Positions 29,895-39,735 of a stretch of 64,000 nt of DNA are shown here, piece after piece (position 1 is the first letter of the stretch; every line of letters starts with the position of its first letter). Source of the DNA: Candidatus Babelota bacterium. Its GTDB lineage: Bacteria; Babelota; Babeliae; Babelales; JAUPTZ01. The notes beneath the pieces are model-generated. The model had not been told where the DNA came from, did not search any database, and worked only from the letters and a program-made list of their open reading frames with translations. The position numbers were made by a program, and so were the translations under genes. The stretch lies in contig JAUPTZ010000010.1 of assembly GCA_030917815.1 (NCBI GenBank), forward strand, positions 1 through 64,000, read 5' to 3'.

Positions 29895-30728
29895 ACGCTC
29901 CCTACAGAGTCTAAATATCTGATTTGAAGTAGATTCATCAGATAGAGCAGGATCAACGATTTTCCCAATCATTCTTTTAAAATCCTCAAGAGACTCAGGA
30001 ATTGCGGCAGCATCACACACAATATAATTAACAAGACCCCATTTAGACGGGATGATATATTCTCGTGGAGCCTCAGTACTTTCAGGATTCGGTCCGTCAT
30101 AATTGAAAGGTTTCTGCCATTGAGCCCGATAGCGCTGTGTCACCATACCCTTTAAGTCATTGCTCATTGTGAAACATAAGAGCACTATACCGCATAACAG
30201 CATGCCGCCTGCAGCACTCAATATTGCTTTTTCATGGCTCATTCCTTCCTGCCACGCAACAGAATGGTTGAGAGAAGAGGAAATGACCACAGTGAGCTTC
30301 CACACGGCTAAGCCAACACTCACAAACACAAGAATCATACTTGCCAATGTTCTAGTGGAAACAGAGCCCACTATATCGGTAGAGGAAAAAAGCTCTTTCA
30401 CACTTGAAAAGCTCTCATCACTCATTTGCCGACACAAACGATCATGAATAAACCTAACCTCAGTTCCTAACCGATTCTGAACGGTGACTTTCAATAAGCA
30501 CCGCCTACGACTTAATTCACGAAGCTTCATTACCAAATAATAAGCGGCACGGGCCGCATTTTGAGTATCAACAACGTGGGTATCATCGACATCAGCGATC
30601 GCGTCGCTATCGATAGGGATTAATACTAAGACATTTTGAGTATCATCGGTATCATCTGCTGCAATGAGTGGGGAAAAAACAAACAAAAGAACACTGAACA
30701 AGCCCCACACTATTTTTTTCAATCCCAC
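29892..30728 (-). CDS. membrane hypothetical protein
   Basis: 278 aa; signal peptide MGLKKIVWGLFSVLLFVFSPLIAA; two further TM segments. Confidence 0.7.
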   Translation of the reverse strand: MGLKKIVWGLFSVLLFVFSPLIAADDTDDTQNVLVLIPIDSDAIADVDDTHVVDTQNAARAAYYLVMKLRELSRRRCLLKVTVQNRLGTEVRFIHDRLCRQMSDESFSSVKELFSSTDIVGSVSTRTLASMILVFVSVGLAVWKLTVVISSSLNHSVAWQEGMSHEKAILSAAGGMLLCGIVLLCFTMSNDLKGMVTQRYRAQWQKPFNYDGPNPESTEAPREYIIPSKWGLVNYIVCDAAAIPESLEDFKRMIGKIVDPALSDESTSNQIFRLCRER

Positions 30729-30748
30729 GGTAACCCCTCAATGGGAAT

Positions 30749-31600
30749 TCAAGACAAGCGCACCACCACCGCTGTGCTTTGAATCTGTTTCTCAGATTCG
30801 GCCGCATGAACTGCAATTTTTTCCCGCTGCAAAGCAAGCTCGATCGAATGATAACGCTCCGTAATAGTCTGCACATGAGCCTCTTTCTTCTCAAGCAAAT
30901 GAATCAAGATCGGCTCGCCATGAGCACCAAGTGCCGAAGCATACCCATCAACCGCCATCGTACGCACCATACTAATATGTGGTGCTATCTTGGTATCAGG
31001 AAGCCAATCAAACGAATCCCATTCAAGGGTATTGACCAACAGCGTACCGGCCTCCCACTCAACAAATTGTTCAGGAGTTAGGCTCACTAATTCAAGGCGA
31101 TACTCGGCCGGGTCAATAACTGGATGGGTGTCGTAATAAGAACGCACCTCGAACTCTGCAACGCTGCAGCGGTTACGAAACTCATAACTTTTAAATGATT
31201 CGATCATGAAGTATTGAGTAAGCTGAGCACGATAGGTATCAAAATCGATACCTATCTGCCCCTTAAGTAACATATCTGCTTGATCATCGGGAAGTCCGGC
31301 AAGGCCGTTGTCTTCCTTGTAACGAATAACGCTCCGCGTCACGTCTTCATCAACCACAATACTCTTTTTTTCGGCTCGTTCTTGCCACAAAAGGTGCGCA
31401 GCGTACTGTTCGAACGTAAACGGTTTTCCGTTGTTAGCAATTTGTGGAACTTCCAATTGTTTCCTCGTCACGATGGTGCCGTTAACAACCCCTTCGATCT
31501 GATCAACTAAAATACGTTCCCCTATTTGGTCGCCATACAACGAACCACTCAGTGAAGCAATAGCGCCAATAATAGTAAGAACCTTATGCATGTGTGGCAT
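30749..31600 (-). CDS. secreted SurA-N-like protein
   Basis: signal peptide; ILVDQIEGVVNGTIVTRKQLEV, typical of the SurA N-terminal domain. Confidence 0.65.
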   Translation of the reverse strand: MPHMHKVLTIIGAIASLSGSLYGDQIGERILVDQIEGVVNGTIVTRKQLEVPQIANNGKPFTFEQYAAHLLWQERAEKKSIVVDEDVTRSVIRYKEDNGLAGLPDDQADMLLKGQIGIDFDTYRAQLTQYFMIESFKSYEFRNRCSVAEFEVRSYYDTHPVIDPAEYRLELVSLTPEQFVEWEAGTLLVNTLEWDSFDWLPDTKIAPHISMVRTMAVDGYASALGAHGEPILIHLLEKKEAHVQTITERYHSIELALQREKIAVHAAESEKQIQSTAVVVRLS

Positions 31601-31621
31601 TACGAACCCTCTCAGTGATAC

Positions 31622-32686
31622 TTAGCCTTGCGCCTCGTCATCTTGAGCCGCTGTTTCAAGTTCTTCAAGGAATTCAGGACTCAATTCTCCTTGTGCTGCC
31701 AACATTTGTTGTAGTGCGGCAAATGGATCTTGTCCTGAACCAAGAATTGAGTTATCAACATCAACCGTGTGCTTACCGCGAATCTCGTTTATACGAGCAT
31801 CACGCACAGCTCTAAACTTTTCTTGCTTTACCATGGCACCTAATTGCTCTTGTACTTCTCCAAATGAAAAGTAAGTCGGCTTAGTGCGGTCAATAACTTG
31901 AACAACCCAGAAGATATCGCCATCTTTTGCTTGCGCATAGTATTCTTTATCACCAAGTGCAGCCAAAGCTCGCTTCACCACCATCGGAGCACTATCGGTT
32001 CCTTGCTTGCGTGGGTCAAGAGAGATCGTTCCAAAATCAACAACAGAGACGTCAGACTCTTTTGCTAAGTTCGCAAAAGTATCTTCTTCTTTTTTGGCAA
32101 CAAGATCATAGAAGACTTTTGCTTTTTCTTCACTCTTAAACGAAACACCAACCGCTTTAACCGATCCCGGTTCCTTAATCATTTGATCACGATCAGCGTC
32201 GAATTTGGCGATTACCTCATCCTCAGAAACCGAAACGGTATCGAAGATCTCTTTATCAAATGACTGAGCAACGAGTGCTTGCTTCAATTGATCGATAATC
32301 TTTGCATACGACTCTTTATATTGCGCGGTATTTTCAATACCCTGTGCTTGCCCCCAACATGCAATCAGTTTTTGTTGCACCACTGCATCAAGCAACTGTT
32401 GACGAATTGGTTCTGGTGCCGATTCGAAAGAGGTAATACCAAAAGAAGCAAGATATGGATTTGCTTTCATTGCTTGCTCTGCAAACTCAAGAAACTCTTC
32501 TTTGCGCAGTACCGGTTTACCATCAATTTTTACCAAGATTGGATCGTTTGGATTTTCCGGCTTTTGCGCCTGAGTCGACGCGCCGTTAGAATTAAAATAA
32601 TCTTGAAGACTACTAAACTTACAACCAGAAAAACAAAACGCAGCTCCCGCACACGCAACCAAGAGTAAAAGTTTTTTCATACACAT
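31622..32686 (-). CDS. lipoprotein, SurA/PrsA-like peptidyl-prolyl isomerase/chaperone
   Basis: lipobox FSGC; SurA_N-like VKIDGKPVLRKEEFLEFAEQ..., parvulin-like FANLAKESDVS... Confidence 0.75.
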   Translation of the reverse strand: MCMKKLLLLVACAGAAFCFSGCKFSSLQDYFNSNGASTQAQKPENPNDPILVKIDGKPVLRKEEFLEFAEQAMKANPYLASFGITSFESAPEPIRQQLLDAVVQQKLIACWGQAQGIENTAQYKESYAKIIDQLKQALVAQSFDKEIFDTVSVSEDEVIAKFDADRDQMIKEPGSVKAVGVSFKSEEKAKVFYDLVAKKEEDTFANLAKESDVSVVDFGTISLDPRKQGTDSAPMVVKRALAALGDKEYYAQAKDGDIFWVVQVIDRTKPTYFSFGEVQEQLGAMVKQEKFRAVRDARINEIRGKHTVDVDNSILGSGQDPFAALQQMLAAQGELSPEFLEELETAAQDDEAQG

Positions 32687-32871
32687 AACCTTACGATTAA
32701 AAATCCAGTACTAGACCTTAAGGCCGGGGATACTAGCATAGTCTTTCTCGCATGTCACTTCTTCCTCGCTTACATTGTCACAACAGCAAAATCATTTCAT
32801 TCTCCCACTCCACCAAGGTATAATCTCATACCTACCAGCAAGACAAAGCGCCTCACGAAAGATACGTTTAT

Positions 32872-34428
32872 ATGAAAAGATTTATCGCACAACTCCTAAC
32901 CACGTTTTTACTCATCAGCACCGCAAGCAACGCGCGGCTTGACATGTCTACCATTGGGCTTGGCGCAGCAACTGGCGGGCTTTTTTTAGGCACTCTATAC
33001 AGTGGATACCGCACCGCTGCAACGGCCGAGAGAAGAGCGGCATTCAAACGATTGATCGCGCTTCACCGCGATGCATCACAAAATCGACTACAAGACCCAG
33101 AGACATACAATGCATTCATGCGATCAGGCAAAACAGCAGGACTTGCTCTTTTGACGCTCATCTTTGCGCAGCTCATGAGAAAAAATACAACCACCGCCCC
33201 GCTCCCTGCTTCTGCACCAGCACCCATTCTTAAAATCACCATTACTCAATCAGCCGTCATTCCTAAACCAACTCCTGAACCACTAAAATCACCAGTGGCA
33301 GTTATAGCAACAAAGCAACTAGCCCCACCGATAGTAACCGGCATTATTCCCCCAGTACCGGTTGCATTGGAACCAATAATTCCGGCGAAACCAACCACCA
33401 CCGATACCGATCCCAAAACACCGCCACGCCAGCTTGCTCCATCGCCGGAAGAGTTGGGAGAGCACGTCACCCCCGCCATAGATTCGACATCACCACCGCT
33501 CAGACCAATGACGCCATTAAAAGAACCAGATATCACGGAAGATATCGCTTTCACCCCCCTTGCACCAATCGATGCACCAATACTTTCCCCGCAGAAAACA
33601 GATCGGTCACGCGCCTCGTTTCAAGTAACACCTCGTACGCCACTTGATGCTTTCAAAGAACTCATGAAATCGCCGGCCATGACTAACATGAGCTTTTCGT
33701 CACACAAATCAAACACTCGCGCCTTATTTGATAACCAGACTACGCCAGTGCCATCACCTGATGCCGAGCTACTCACGCCATCACCACCAAGCAGCCTCCG
33801 GGCTCCACAGACACCACCGAAATCACCACTCCCTCACCCAATCTTTGCGGCAAGCGATGAAGCAAGCGATGCGGTGCCAGCTCAAGACGATGCGCCAAAA
33901 ACACCTGAAAGTCCGGCCGCAACCGGCTCAACCTCTTCAGATGGGAACATTGCATTCAATTTTTATAGAGCAGGCAAGCTACTCAATAATGAATCGGGAA
34001 AATACAATGAAATTATGCTCCGCATTCTAGCCCCGGCCCAAGAAAGACTTGCGCGAGAAATCCCCTCAACCGTGGGGACAATCAGCCTAGAAATTCCGGC
34101 AGACCTCAAGGCAGAAGGTTATGCACTTGATGTTGTAGTCTCACAATCAGAAACTCAATCAAAAATAGAAGAAAGTGAAGAGCCTATCCCCATCTCCATG
34201 AATACACCACAAGAGAGGTTTAGCTCAGCCAGTGGAAGCTTCTTTATTCTCGTCACAGATGCACGAGGGACAGGTCTTGATAAAAAAAGCGGCATGTATA
34301 GAACTATCATGAGGGCTGTTGACCCAGATCTCAAAAAAATGAACCTCCTGACACTCAAGCCAGGTCATCGCTACGCACTTCCAGTAGAGTGTGCAGGCTG
34401 TCTCTGCTACATAGGTCGCTTCTCATAG
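32872..34428 (+). CDS. Pro-rich membrane hypothetical protein with N-terminal TM hairpin
   Basis: 518 aa; signal peptide, TM pair near N-terminus, Pro/Thr-rich region. Confidence 0.7.
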   Translation: MKRFIAQLLTTFLLISTASNARLDMSTIGLGAATGGLFLGTLYSGYRTAATAERRAAFKRLIALHRDASQNRLQDPETYNAFMRSGKTAGLALLTLIFAQLMRKNTTTAPLPASAPAPILKITITQSAVIPKPTPEPLKSPVAVIATKQLAPPIVTGIIPPVPVALEPIIPAKPTTTDTDPKTPPRQLAPSPEELGEHVTPAIDSTSPPLRPMTPLKEPDITEDIAFTPLAPIDAPILSPQKTDRSRASFQVTPRTPLDAFKELMKSPAMTNMSFSSHKSNTRALFDNQTTPVPSPDAELLTPSPPSSLRAPQTPPKSPLPHPIFAASDEASDAVPAQDDAPKTPESPAATGSTSSDGNIAFNFYRAGKLLNNESGKYNEIMLRILAPAQERLAREIPSTVGTISLEIPADLKAEGYALDVVVSQSETQSKIEESEEPIPISMNTPQERFSSASGSFFILVTDARGTGLDKKSGMYRTIMRAVDPDLKKMNLLTLKPGHRYALPVECAGCLCYIGRFS

Positions 34429-34612
34429 ACGATCGCCACGCCAGCCCCAACGACTCTTTCTATTGATCACAGAAGCCAATGCCAAAATAAACCCAAATAT
34501 GGCCTCTCCGTAACGAAAAAACGATTTTATTTCTTTTTTATCTGAATTCGATAGTCTATCGGCATGATCAGAAATATGGTCATTACTACATACTAATTGT
34601 TAAGAAGGAATA

Positions 34613-35308
34613 ATGAGCATGTTAAGCAAGAAATTATTATTACTGACCATTGCCGTTTCCACCCTGTCACTGGGAAGTGCATTTTCAATGGACAGTGGCC
34701 CCGTTCCAACAGCCTCGCTACCGGGAACCGTCACTGACGAAAATGCAGATAAACCAGCAGATAAACCAGCAGATAAACCAGTAGATAAACCAGTAGATAA
34801 ACCAGTAGATAAACCAGTAGCCGCAATAGCTGAACCAGGTAAAGAAATACCGACTGCAGGCACCGATGGTGCAATAGCCACCCCTAACGCAGTAGTCGAT
34901 TCTAAAGCTGACAATAAAACTACTGATAAGGTTACTGATAAAGCTGCTCCTGCCACCGAAGATAACCGTTGGAGCCATGGAACTAAAGCAATTATCTACA
35001 GCAGCGTAGGCCTTGGCGGATTAGGCGCCTTTCTTGGACGTCTTGTATTCACTAAAGATAGTAACGGCAACCCTCGCATCAATAAGCTAGCCCTCAAAGG
35101 ACTCATGGATCGCCTTAAAAACGACCACGACGCTGCAGCGGTGCTTAGTGAAACAGTAATATACGCCCTCTTGATGTTTATTGGTGCCATTGGCGCAACC
35201 TATGAAGGGTGCCACATAGGCGACACAAAAGAGAACAGCAAGGGAGAAAAAACTAAAGGGACCGACGCAACCCCAGCGCCAACTCCTACAATTAAAGCAG
35301 CGGCATAA
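34613..35308 (+). CDS. secreted/membrane protein with DKPA/DKPV tandem repeats and TM hairpin
   Basis: 231 aa; signal peptide; (DKPA)2(DKPV)4. Confidence 0.75.
   Translation: MSMLSKKLLLLTIAVSTLSLGSAFSMDSGPVPTASLPGTVTDENADKPADKPADKPVDKPVDKPVDKPVAAIAEPGKEIPTAGTDGAIATPNAVVDSKADNKTTDKVTDKAAPATEDNRWSHGTKAIIYSSVGLGGLGAFLGRLVFTKDSNGNPRINKLALKGLMDRLKNDHDAAAVLSETVIYALLMFIGAIGATYEGCHIGDTKENSKGEKTKGTDATPAPTPTIKAAA
34748..34819 (+). repeat. 12-bp x 6 in-frame tandem repeat
   Basis: gataaaccag(c/t)a repeated six times. Confidence 0.95.
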
Positions 35309-35332
35309 CTATTCTACATGCTACCCATTATC

Positions 35333-35365
35333 GGAAAGAGGCCTGCGCTATGCAGGCCTCTTTCC
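35333..35365. terminator. strong hairpin, probable terminator
   Basis: GGAAAGAGGCCTGC-GCTAT-GCAGGCCTCTTTCC perfect 14-bp stem. Confidence 0.7.
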
Positions 35366-35446
35366 ACATCCCTAGGCAGGCACAAAACAACCCGATATAC
35401 TTTGCATGCGTTTTTAGCGCACATCATTCTATAGAGGAATACTACT

Positions 35447-36805
35447 ATGAGCTCACAACAAAAGATCTCACTAACCAGTGCTATACTAATGAACATCAAC
35501 CTTATGGTTGGCGCATCGGCTTTCATTGCTCCAGGAGCGATGGCCAGCTATGCCGGATCGGCCAGTTTCTATGGTTGGCTGTTCGCCGGAGCACTGTTTT
35601 TCCCCGTGGTATGGTGTATTGCTCAAATTACCAAGCATTTTCCTGGGCAAGGCAGCTTCTACGCATACAGCAGCAACACCATCTCTCGGACCGCTGGATT
35701 TGTCAGTGGCTGGATCTATTTTCTTGGGTACGTCAGTATCGGTTCGTTGCAATTGCTCAGTTTAACCACCATTGTTAACGCCACATTTGGGATTCCATTT
35801 ATGGTAACATTCCCGGCACTCTGTGGAACAACACTCGTAATTCTGCTCGGTGCTTTAAGCGTTCGGTCACTTAAGCTCGTTGAGCGGATTCAAAGCGTGG
35901 CGACCCTCTACAAGCTCACCCCTCTCTTTTTGGGTATCGCAAGTTTGTTATACTACTTTTCACCATCGGCGACACCATCGATTCTCAGCACATCACCTCT
36001 GGTCCTCATCCCAACCATTCCTATGGCTATTTTTGGGTTTTGGGGATTTGAGGGAGTGTGCAGCATCAGCCACTTGATTGAAGACAGTAAACGTAACGCA
36101 AGCAAAGCAATCTTTCTTGGCTTTATTTTTACGGTACTCATTTACACCCTCTTCCATCTGAGCCTTTTAGCAATCATGGGACCCGAGGCCCTTCAAGCAC
36201 ACGGTGCTATTGGCTTTGTGAATTACTTAAACATCGGCTCGCCAGCGATTCTACGTCTGCTTAATATTATGGTTATGAGCGCCATCATTGTCGCCCACAT
36301 AAACGCCATTTTTGGCGGCATTGTGGCAAACAGTGCAATGCTCTGCGCCATGGCCGAAGAAAAACTCTTATTCATGTCATCGTTTTTTGCAAATCGCCTC
36401 CCAAGCACCGGCCGACCACTCGGCGCTATCATCGCCCACTGTGCCGGAATCATCTTTTGCATCACCGTAGTCGCAAGTGCCAATGTTTTAAACGCCATGG
36501 CAAACCTCGGTGTATTAATCGCTTTCTTTCTTACTATCGTCGCACTTTATCGCAAAACACGCACACAATGGCAAAGCGTAGTCGCCTGCCTGCTCGGTCT
36601 AGCCTCCTGCGCTATTCTTTGCTATTACAGCTGGCAAGGCATAGGCGCAACACACGGTGCTCGGCTATGGGCTATTATGCCAATGCTCGTCGCGATCGTT
36701 GCCGGATATGTCATGTACCGCGCCACGGCATCAACAAAAAAAGGCCAAGAAAAGCCGCTCTCAGCTAAGAGAACTACAGATGCAATAACCAAAAAAATGC
36801 GCTAG
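35447..36805 (+). CDS. APC-superfamily amino-acid permease
   Basis: 452 aa; about 12 TM; INLMVGASAFIAPGAMASYAGSAS, FWGFEGVCSISHLIEDSKRNASKA. Confidence 0.88.
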   Translation: MSSQQKISLTSAILMNINLMVGASAFIAPGAMASYAGSASFYGWLFAGALFFPVVWCIAQITKHFPGQGSFYAYSSNTISRTAGFVSGWIYFLGYVSIGSLQLLSLTTIVNATFGIPFMVTFPALCGTTLVILLGALSVRSLKLVERIQSVATLYKLTPLFLGIASLLYYFSPSATPSILSTSPLVLIPTIPMAIFGFWGFEGVCSISHLIEDSKRNASKAIFLGFIFTVLIYTLFHLSLLAIMGPEALQAHGAIGFVNYLNIGSPAILRLLNIMVMSAIIVAHINAIFGGIVANSAMLCAMAEEKLLFMSSFFANRLPSTGRPLGAIIAHCAGIIFCITVVASANVLNAMANLGVLIAFFLTIVALYRKTRTQWQSVVACLLGLASCAILCYYSWQGIGATHGARLWAIMPMLVAIVAGYVMYRATASTKKGQEKPLSAKRTTDAITKKMR

Positions 36806-36821
36806 ACTGCCTAGAAATAAG

Positions 36822-36865
36822 AATATTAGATAAAGCCCGGTGTCTACCGGGCTTTATCTAATATT
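36822..36865. terminator. hairpin terminator after permease
   Basis: AATATTAGATAAAGCCCGGT-GTCT-ACCGGGCTTTATCTAATATT perfect 20-bp stem. Confidence 0.8.
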
Positions 36866-36949
36866 ACCGGCTATTGCTATACAGCTCTTGACCAAATTGG
36901 CTACTATAGCTCTATAGACAAACTTTAAAACTGATGGGGACGCGCATCT

Positions 36950-39577
36950 ATGAAAAAGCAGATTTTACTACTCGTTTTGGGACTTACGATGGGGCTATCG
37001 CTCCACGCATCACCACCAACCGAAACTGCTGATGCGAGCACTGCTGATACGGGCTATGTTACCACTATTAAAAATCACCTCAAAGCTCATGACGGTGCCT
37101 ACGCGGCCGGTGCATTTGGTGCCGGGCTCACGAGCTTTGCCGAAATGTATCGCACACGCCCAGACGGAAAAAACTACTTTGCCAACTATCAAAAAGACGA
37201 GAATGGTGAAAGCTTCTTTGCTCGCCTTAAAAAGAAAGATAAGAAAGCATGGCAGGCACTGCTGCGGGGCATAGTAACTACCGGACTCATTGCCGGTGGT
37301 GGATATTATGGCATTAAGCACTTGAGATCTAAAGAGGCTAAAAAGAAGACGGCGAAGAAAAAAGAAGATGAGGACGTCGGACAAGACGCTCGCGCAGCCA
37401 TTCCAGTATCGGTAAAAATAGAGAATCTAACCACCGCATACAACAAGCTTCCTGCCACCCTCTCTTTAACAAAAGAACAAATTGCTGAATGGGTAAAAGC
37501 CCAAGAGATCAAACAAAAACTGCAGGAACAATTACGCAAGACCCGCATCGCCCTTGCCGGAGAAATTCAAGCCGATGCCCAAGATGACGTTACCATTCGC
37601 GCCGTCGGCATCGAAAAGAAAATCGAAGCACTAGAGGGGTATTTAGCCAAGGCAACCCTCACCGTAGCCCAGAAAGAGGAGCTGATTGCGTTGCTCGAAA
37701 GAATAAAAACCGCAAGCGAAGCTCTTAAAGCGGCAAAGGGACAGGAGATACCACTTGAAGGCCCGCTTAAAGCAAAGCAGCTCGGTGAACTCACCGACGA
37801 TGAAGCAGCACAACAGCAGGCTCTTGCGCAAAAGCATATGCGCGCAATGCTCACAAGCACACTGCAAGAAAAATATAATCTTTTGTCAGAACTCATTAAC
37901 GGCAATGAAGGTTTTATAAAAAAACTAGAAAGCTTCGATAGAACTTTCGCAAGAACGCATCAGGAAGGAGTAACTACCGAAACACAGCGAGCCGATATAG
38001 AAAAGCTCGCTAAACAGCTCAAAGAAGAAGAAAGATCATTAATAGCAGCCGCCAAAAAATTAGCGGAAACCCGGGCGGCTACGGCGCTCGCCCCTTTCAT
38101 CGAGGAAATCACTCGCATCGATACAGTGCTAGAAGTCCACGATATGGCCCATGCAGCTTCTGCCCTAAGCAGAGAGCAGGCGACGGCATTAAGAAAACTC
38201 AGACAAGATACCTTGGACCGATTACTCGACGCCTTAAACGCACATCCCGATACAAAGCCACTTGCCAAAACATTCCAAGAAAGGTTTAGCAAGGCACCTG
38301 AAACTGCTCGCTATGATTACGCGCGACAAGCAAGACATATCATGCAAAATATTCGGCAAGCAGAAGTGATAAAAGAAAAACAAAGGGCCAAGTTAGAAAA
38401 ATTGCGACTTGAACTCGATAGAAAACCGTACGCATACCTAGTGGACGAAATAAGCAGAGAACGAGCAGAAATACTCGGTAGGAGCCCAAAAGACTGGGAA
38501 AGAGTGCACAGAGTAGAAGCGGCCGAAAGAGACAATTTACGGCCAGCAAAAGAAAAGGCCAAAAAATTAAGTGATTTGCGTCAACTTTACAGAAAAAGTG
38601 AATATCAGCAAGGCCTTACCCTTGAACAGCGCCAAGCAGCCGCTGCCGCTAACCAAAGAAAGCTACCGGCTGAGCTTGCAGCTGCGCGTGATGCAAATGA
38701 TCAACCCCTGATCGCCGAAGAGATTGCCTATATCTTAAAATCAAATGAAGAGTACGATAGAGAATTGTCCTCCAGCGGTGGCTCAACCATGTCTGATGAA
38801 GAACGGGATCTCAGAGAAACCATTAACAATATCTTTGAAACCATGGAGCAAGCCGATACTATGATTGCTCGTACTTCAGATAGAGATAGAGCAGTGGATA
38901 TGTTGTTCAAACAACGTGGCGCAGTAACCGATGGCCACAATTTCCTTGAGTCTCTTGCACTCGAAGATGCCAAATTCTTATTGGGGAACCGCTCAGCAGA
39001 AGAATACGCCGACGAATACATACAAAACCTAAAAATACTCTTCCCTGCCGATTGGGCCACCGGTTCCGAATTGCTCACCGTTCTTCCACCCTCAAAGAAT
39101 CCAAAGAAAGCTAAAGCTTTGCAAAAGCTAAAACTTCTGCAGAAAGTTTTGCAAGATACCGTTCCTTCGCCCGAAGAAAGACAAGCGTTACTCCATCGTG
39201 CGTATTACGCACGACACCTCGGTGCAACGCCATCAGCTGAATTAGATCCTAAGGGTAGTTACGAGGCGTGGGTTCGAGAACTGCCTGCTGGTTATGCACC
39301 GACAACTGAGCTCAGCAATCGAGACGAAATCTATCAAAAGAAAAAAGCAGAAAAGGAAGCTCGCATAGCAGCAAAAGCGGCTGGAACCCCAATCGCACCA
39401 CCGGCGGTCGCTCCACGGATAATACCGGTAATAACCATTGACCCAACCGCAACACGAGAAGAAATCGAGAGAATTTGGCGTGAGAACATGAACACCGTAG
39501 AAGGTCGCCAAGCGCTACTAAACGCTATGCTTACTCTACATACCACTAGAGGAGCGACACCAGTTGACCCCGCCTAA
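36950..39577 (+). CDS. large coiled-coil protein with N-terminal signal peptide/TM hairpin
   Basis: 875 aa; long charged helical region; TM GAYAAGAFGAGLTSF and GIVTTGLIAGGGYYG. Confidence 0.75.
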   Translation: MKKQILLLVLGLTMGLSLHASPPTETADASTADTGYVTTIKNHLKAHDGAYAAGAFGAGLTSFAEMYRTRPDGKNYFANYQKDENGESFFARLKKKDKKAWQALLRGIVTTGLIAGGGYYGIKHLRSKEAKKKTAKKKEDEDVGQDARAAIPVSVKIENLTTAYNKLPATLSLTKEQIAEWVKAQEIKQKLQEQLRKTRIALAGEIQADAQDDVTIRAVGIEKKIEALEGYLAKATLTVAQKEELIALLERIKTASEALKAAKGQEIPLEGPLKAKQLGELTDDEAAQQQALAQKHMRAMLTSTLQEKYNLLSELINGNEGFIKKLESFDRTFARTHQEGVTTETQRADIEKLAKQLKEEERSLIAAAKKLAETRAATALAPFIEEITRIDTVLEVHDMAHAASALSREQATALRKLRQDTLDRLLDALNAHPDTKPLAKTFQERFSKAPETARYDYARQARHIMQNIRQAEVIKEKQRAKLEKLRLELDRKPYAYLVDEISRERAEILGRSPKDWERVHRVEAAERDNLRPAKEKAKKLSDLRQLYRKSEYQQGLTLEQRQAAAAANQRKLPAELAAARDANDQPLIAEEIAYILKSNEEYDRELSSSGGSTMSDEERDLRETINNIFETMEQADTMIARTSDRDRAVDMLFKQRGAVTDGHNFLESLALEDAKFLLGNRSAEEYADEYIQNLKILFPADWATGSELLTVLPPSKNPKKAKALQKLKLLQKVLQDTVPSPEERQALLHRAYYARHLGATPSAELDPKGSYEAWVRELPAGYAPTTELSNRDEIYQKKKAEKEARIAAKAAGTPIAPPAVAPRIIPVITIDPTATREEIERIWRENMNTVEGRQALLNAMLTLHTTRGATPVDPA

Positions 39578-39588
39578 TAGCCTAACAA

Positions 39589-39647
39589 ACTATGGCGCGG
39601 TTTTTGTGGTGGCAGTCGCGACGAAGCTCAAGGAGCGAAGTCGGACC
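39589..39647. repeat. 59-bp repeat, copy 1
   Basis: actatggcgcggtttttgtggtggcagtcgcgacg...gagcgaagtcggacc; about 55/59 to copy 2. Confidence 0.9.
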
Positions 39648-39676
39648 CGCCGCCGTCTTTCCAGACTTCTTTCCAG

Positions 39677-39735
39677 ACTATGGCGCGGTTTTTGTGGTGG
39701 CAGTCGCGACGTAGCTCGCAGAGCGAAGTCGGACC
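39677..39735. repeat. 59-bp repeat, copy 2, overlapping the 3' end of the acyl-CoA ligase gene
   Basis: same sequence, 88-bp offset; includes the ligase stop codon. Confidence 0.9.
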
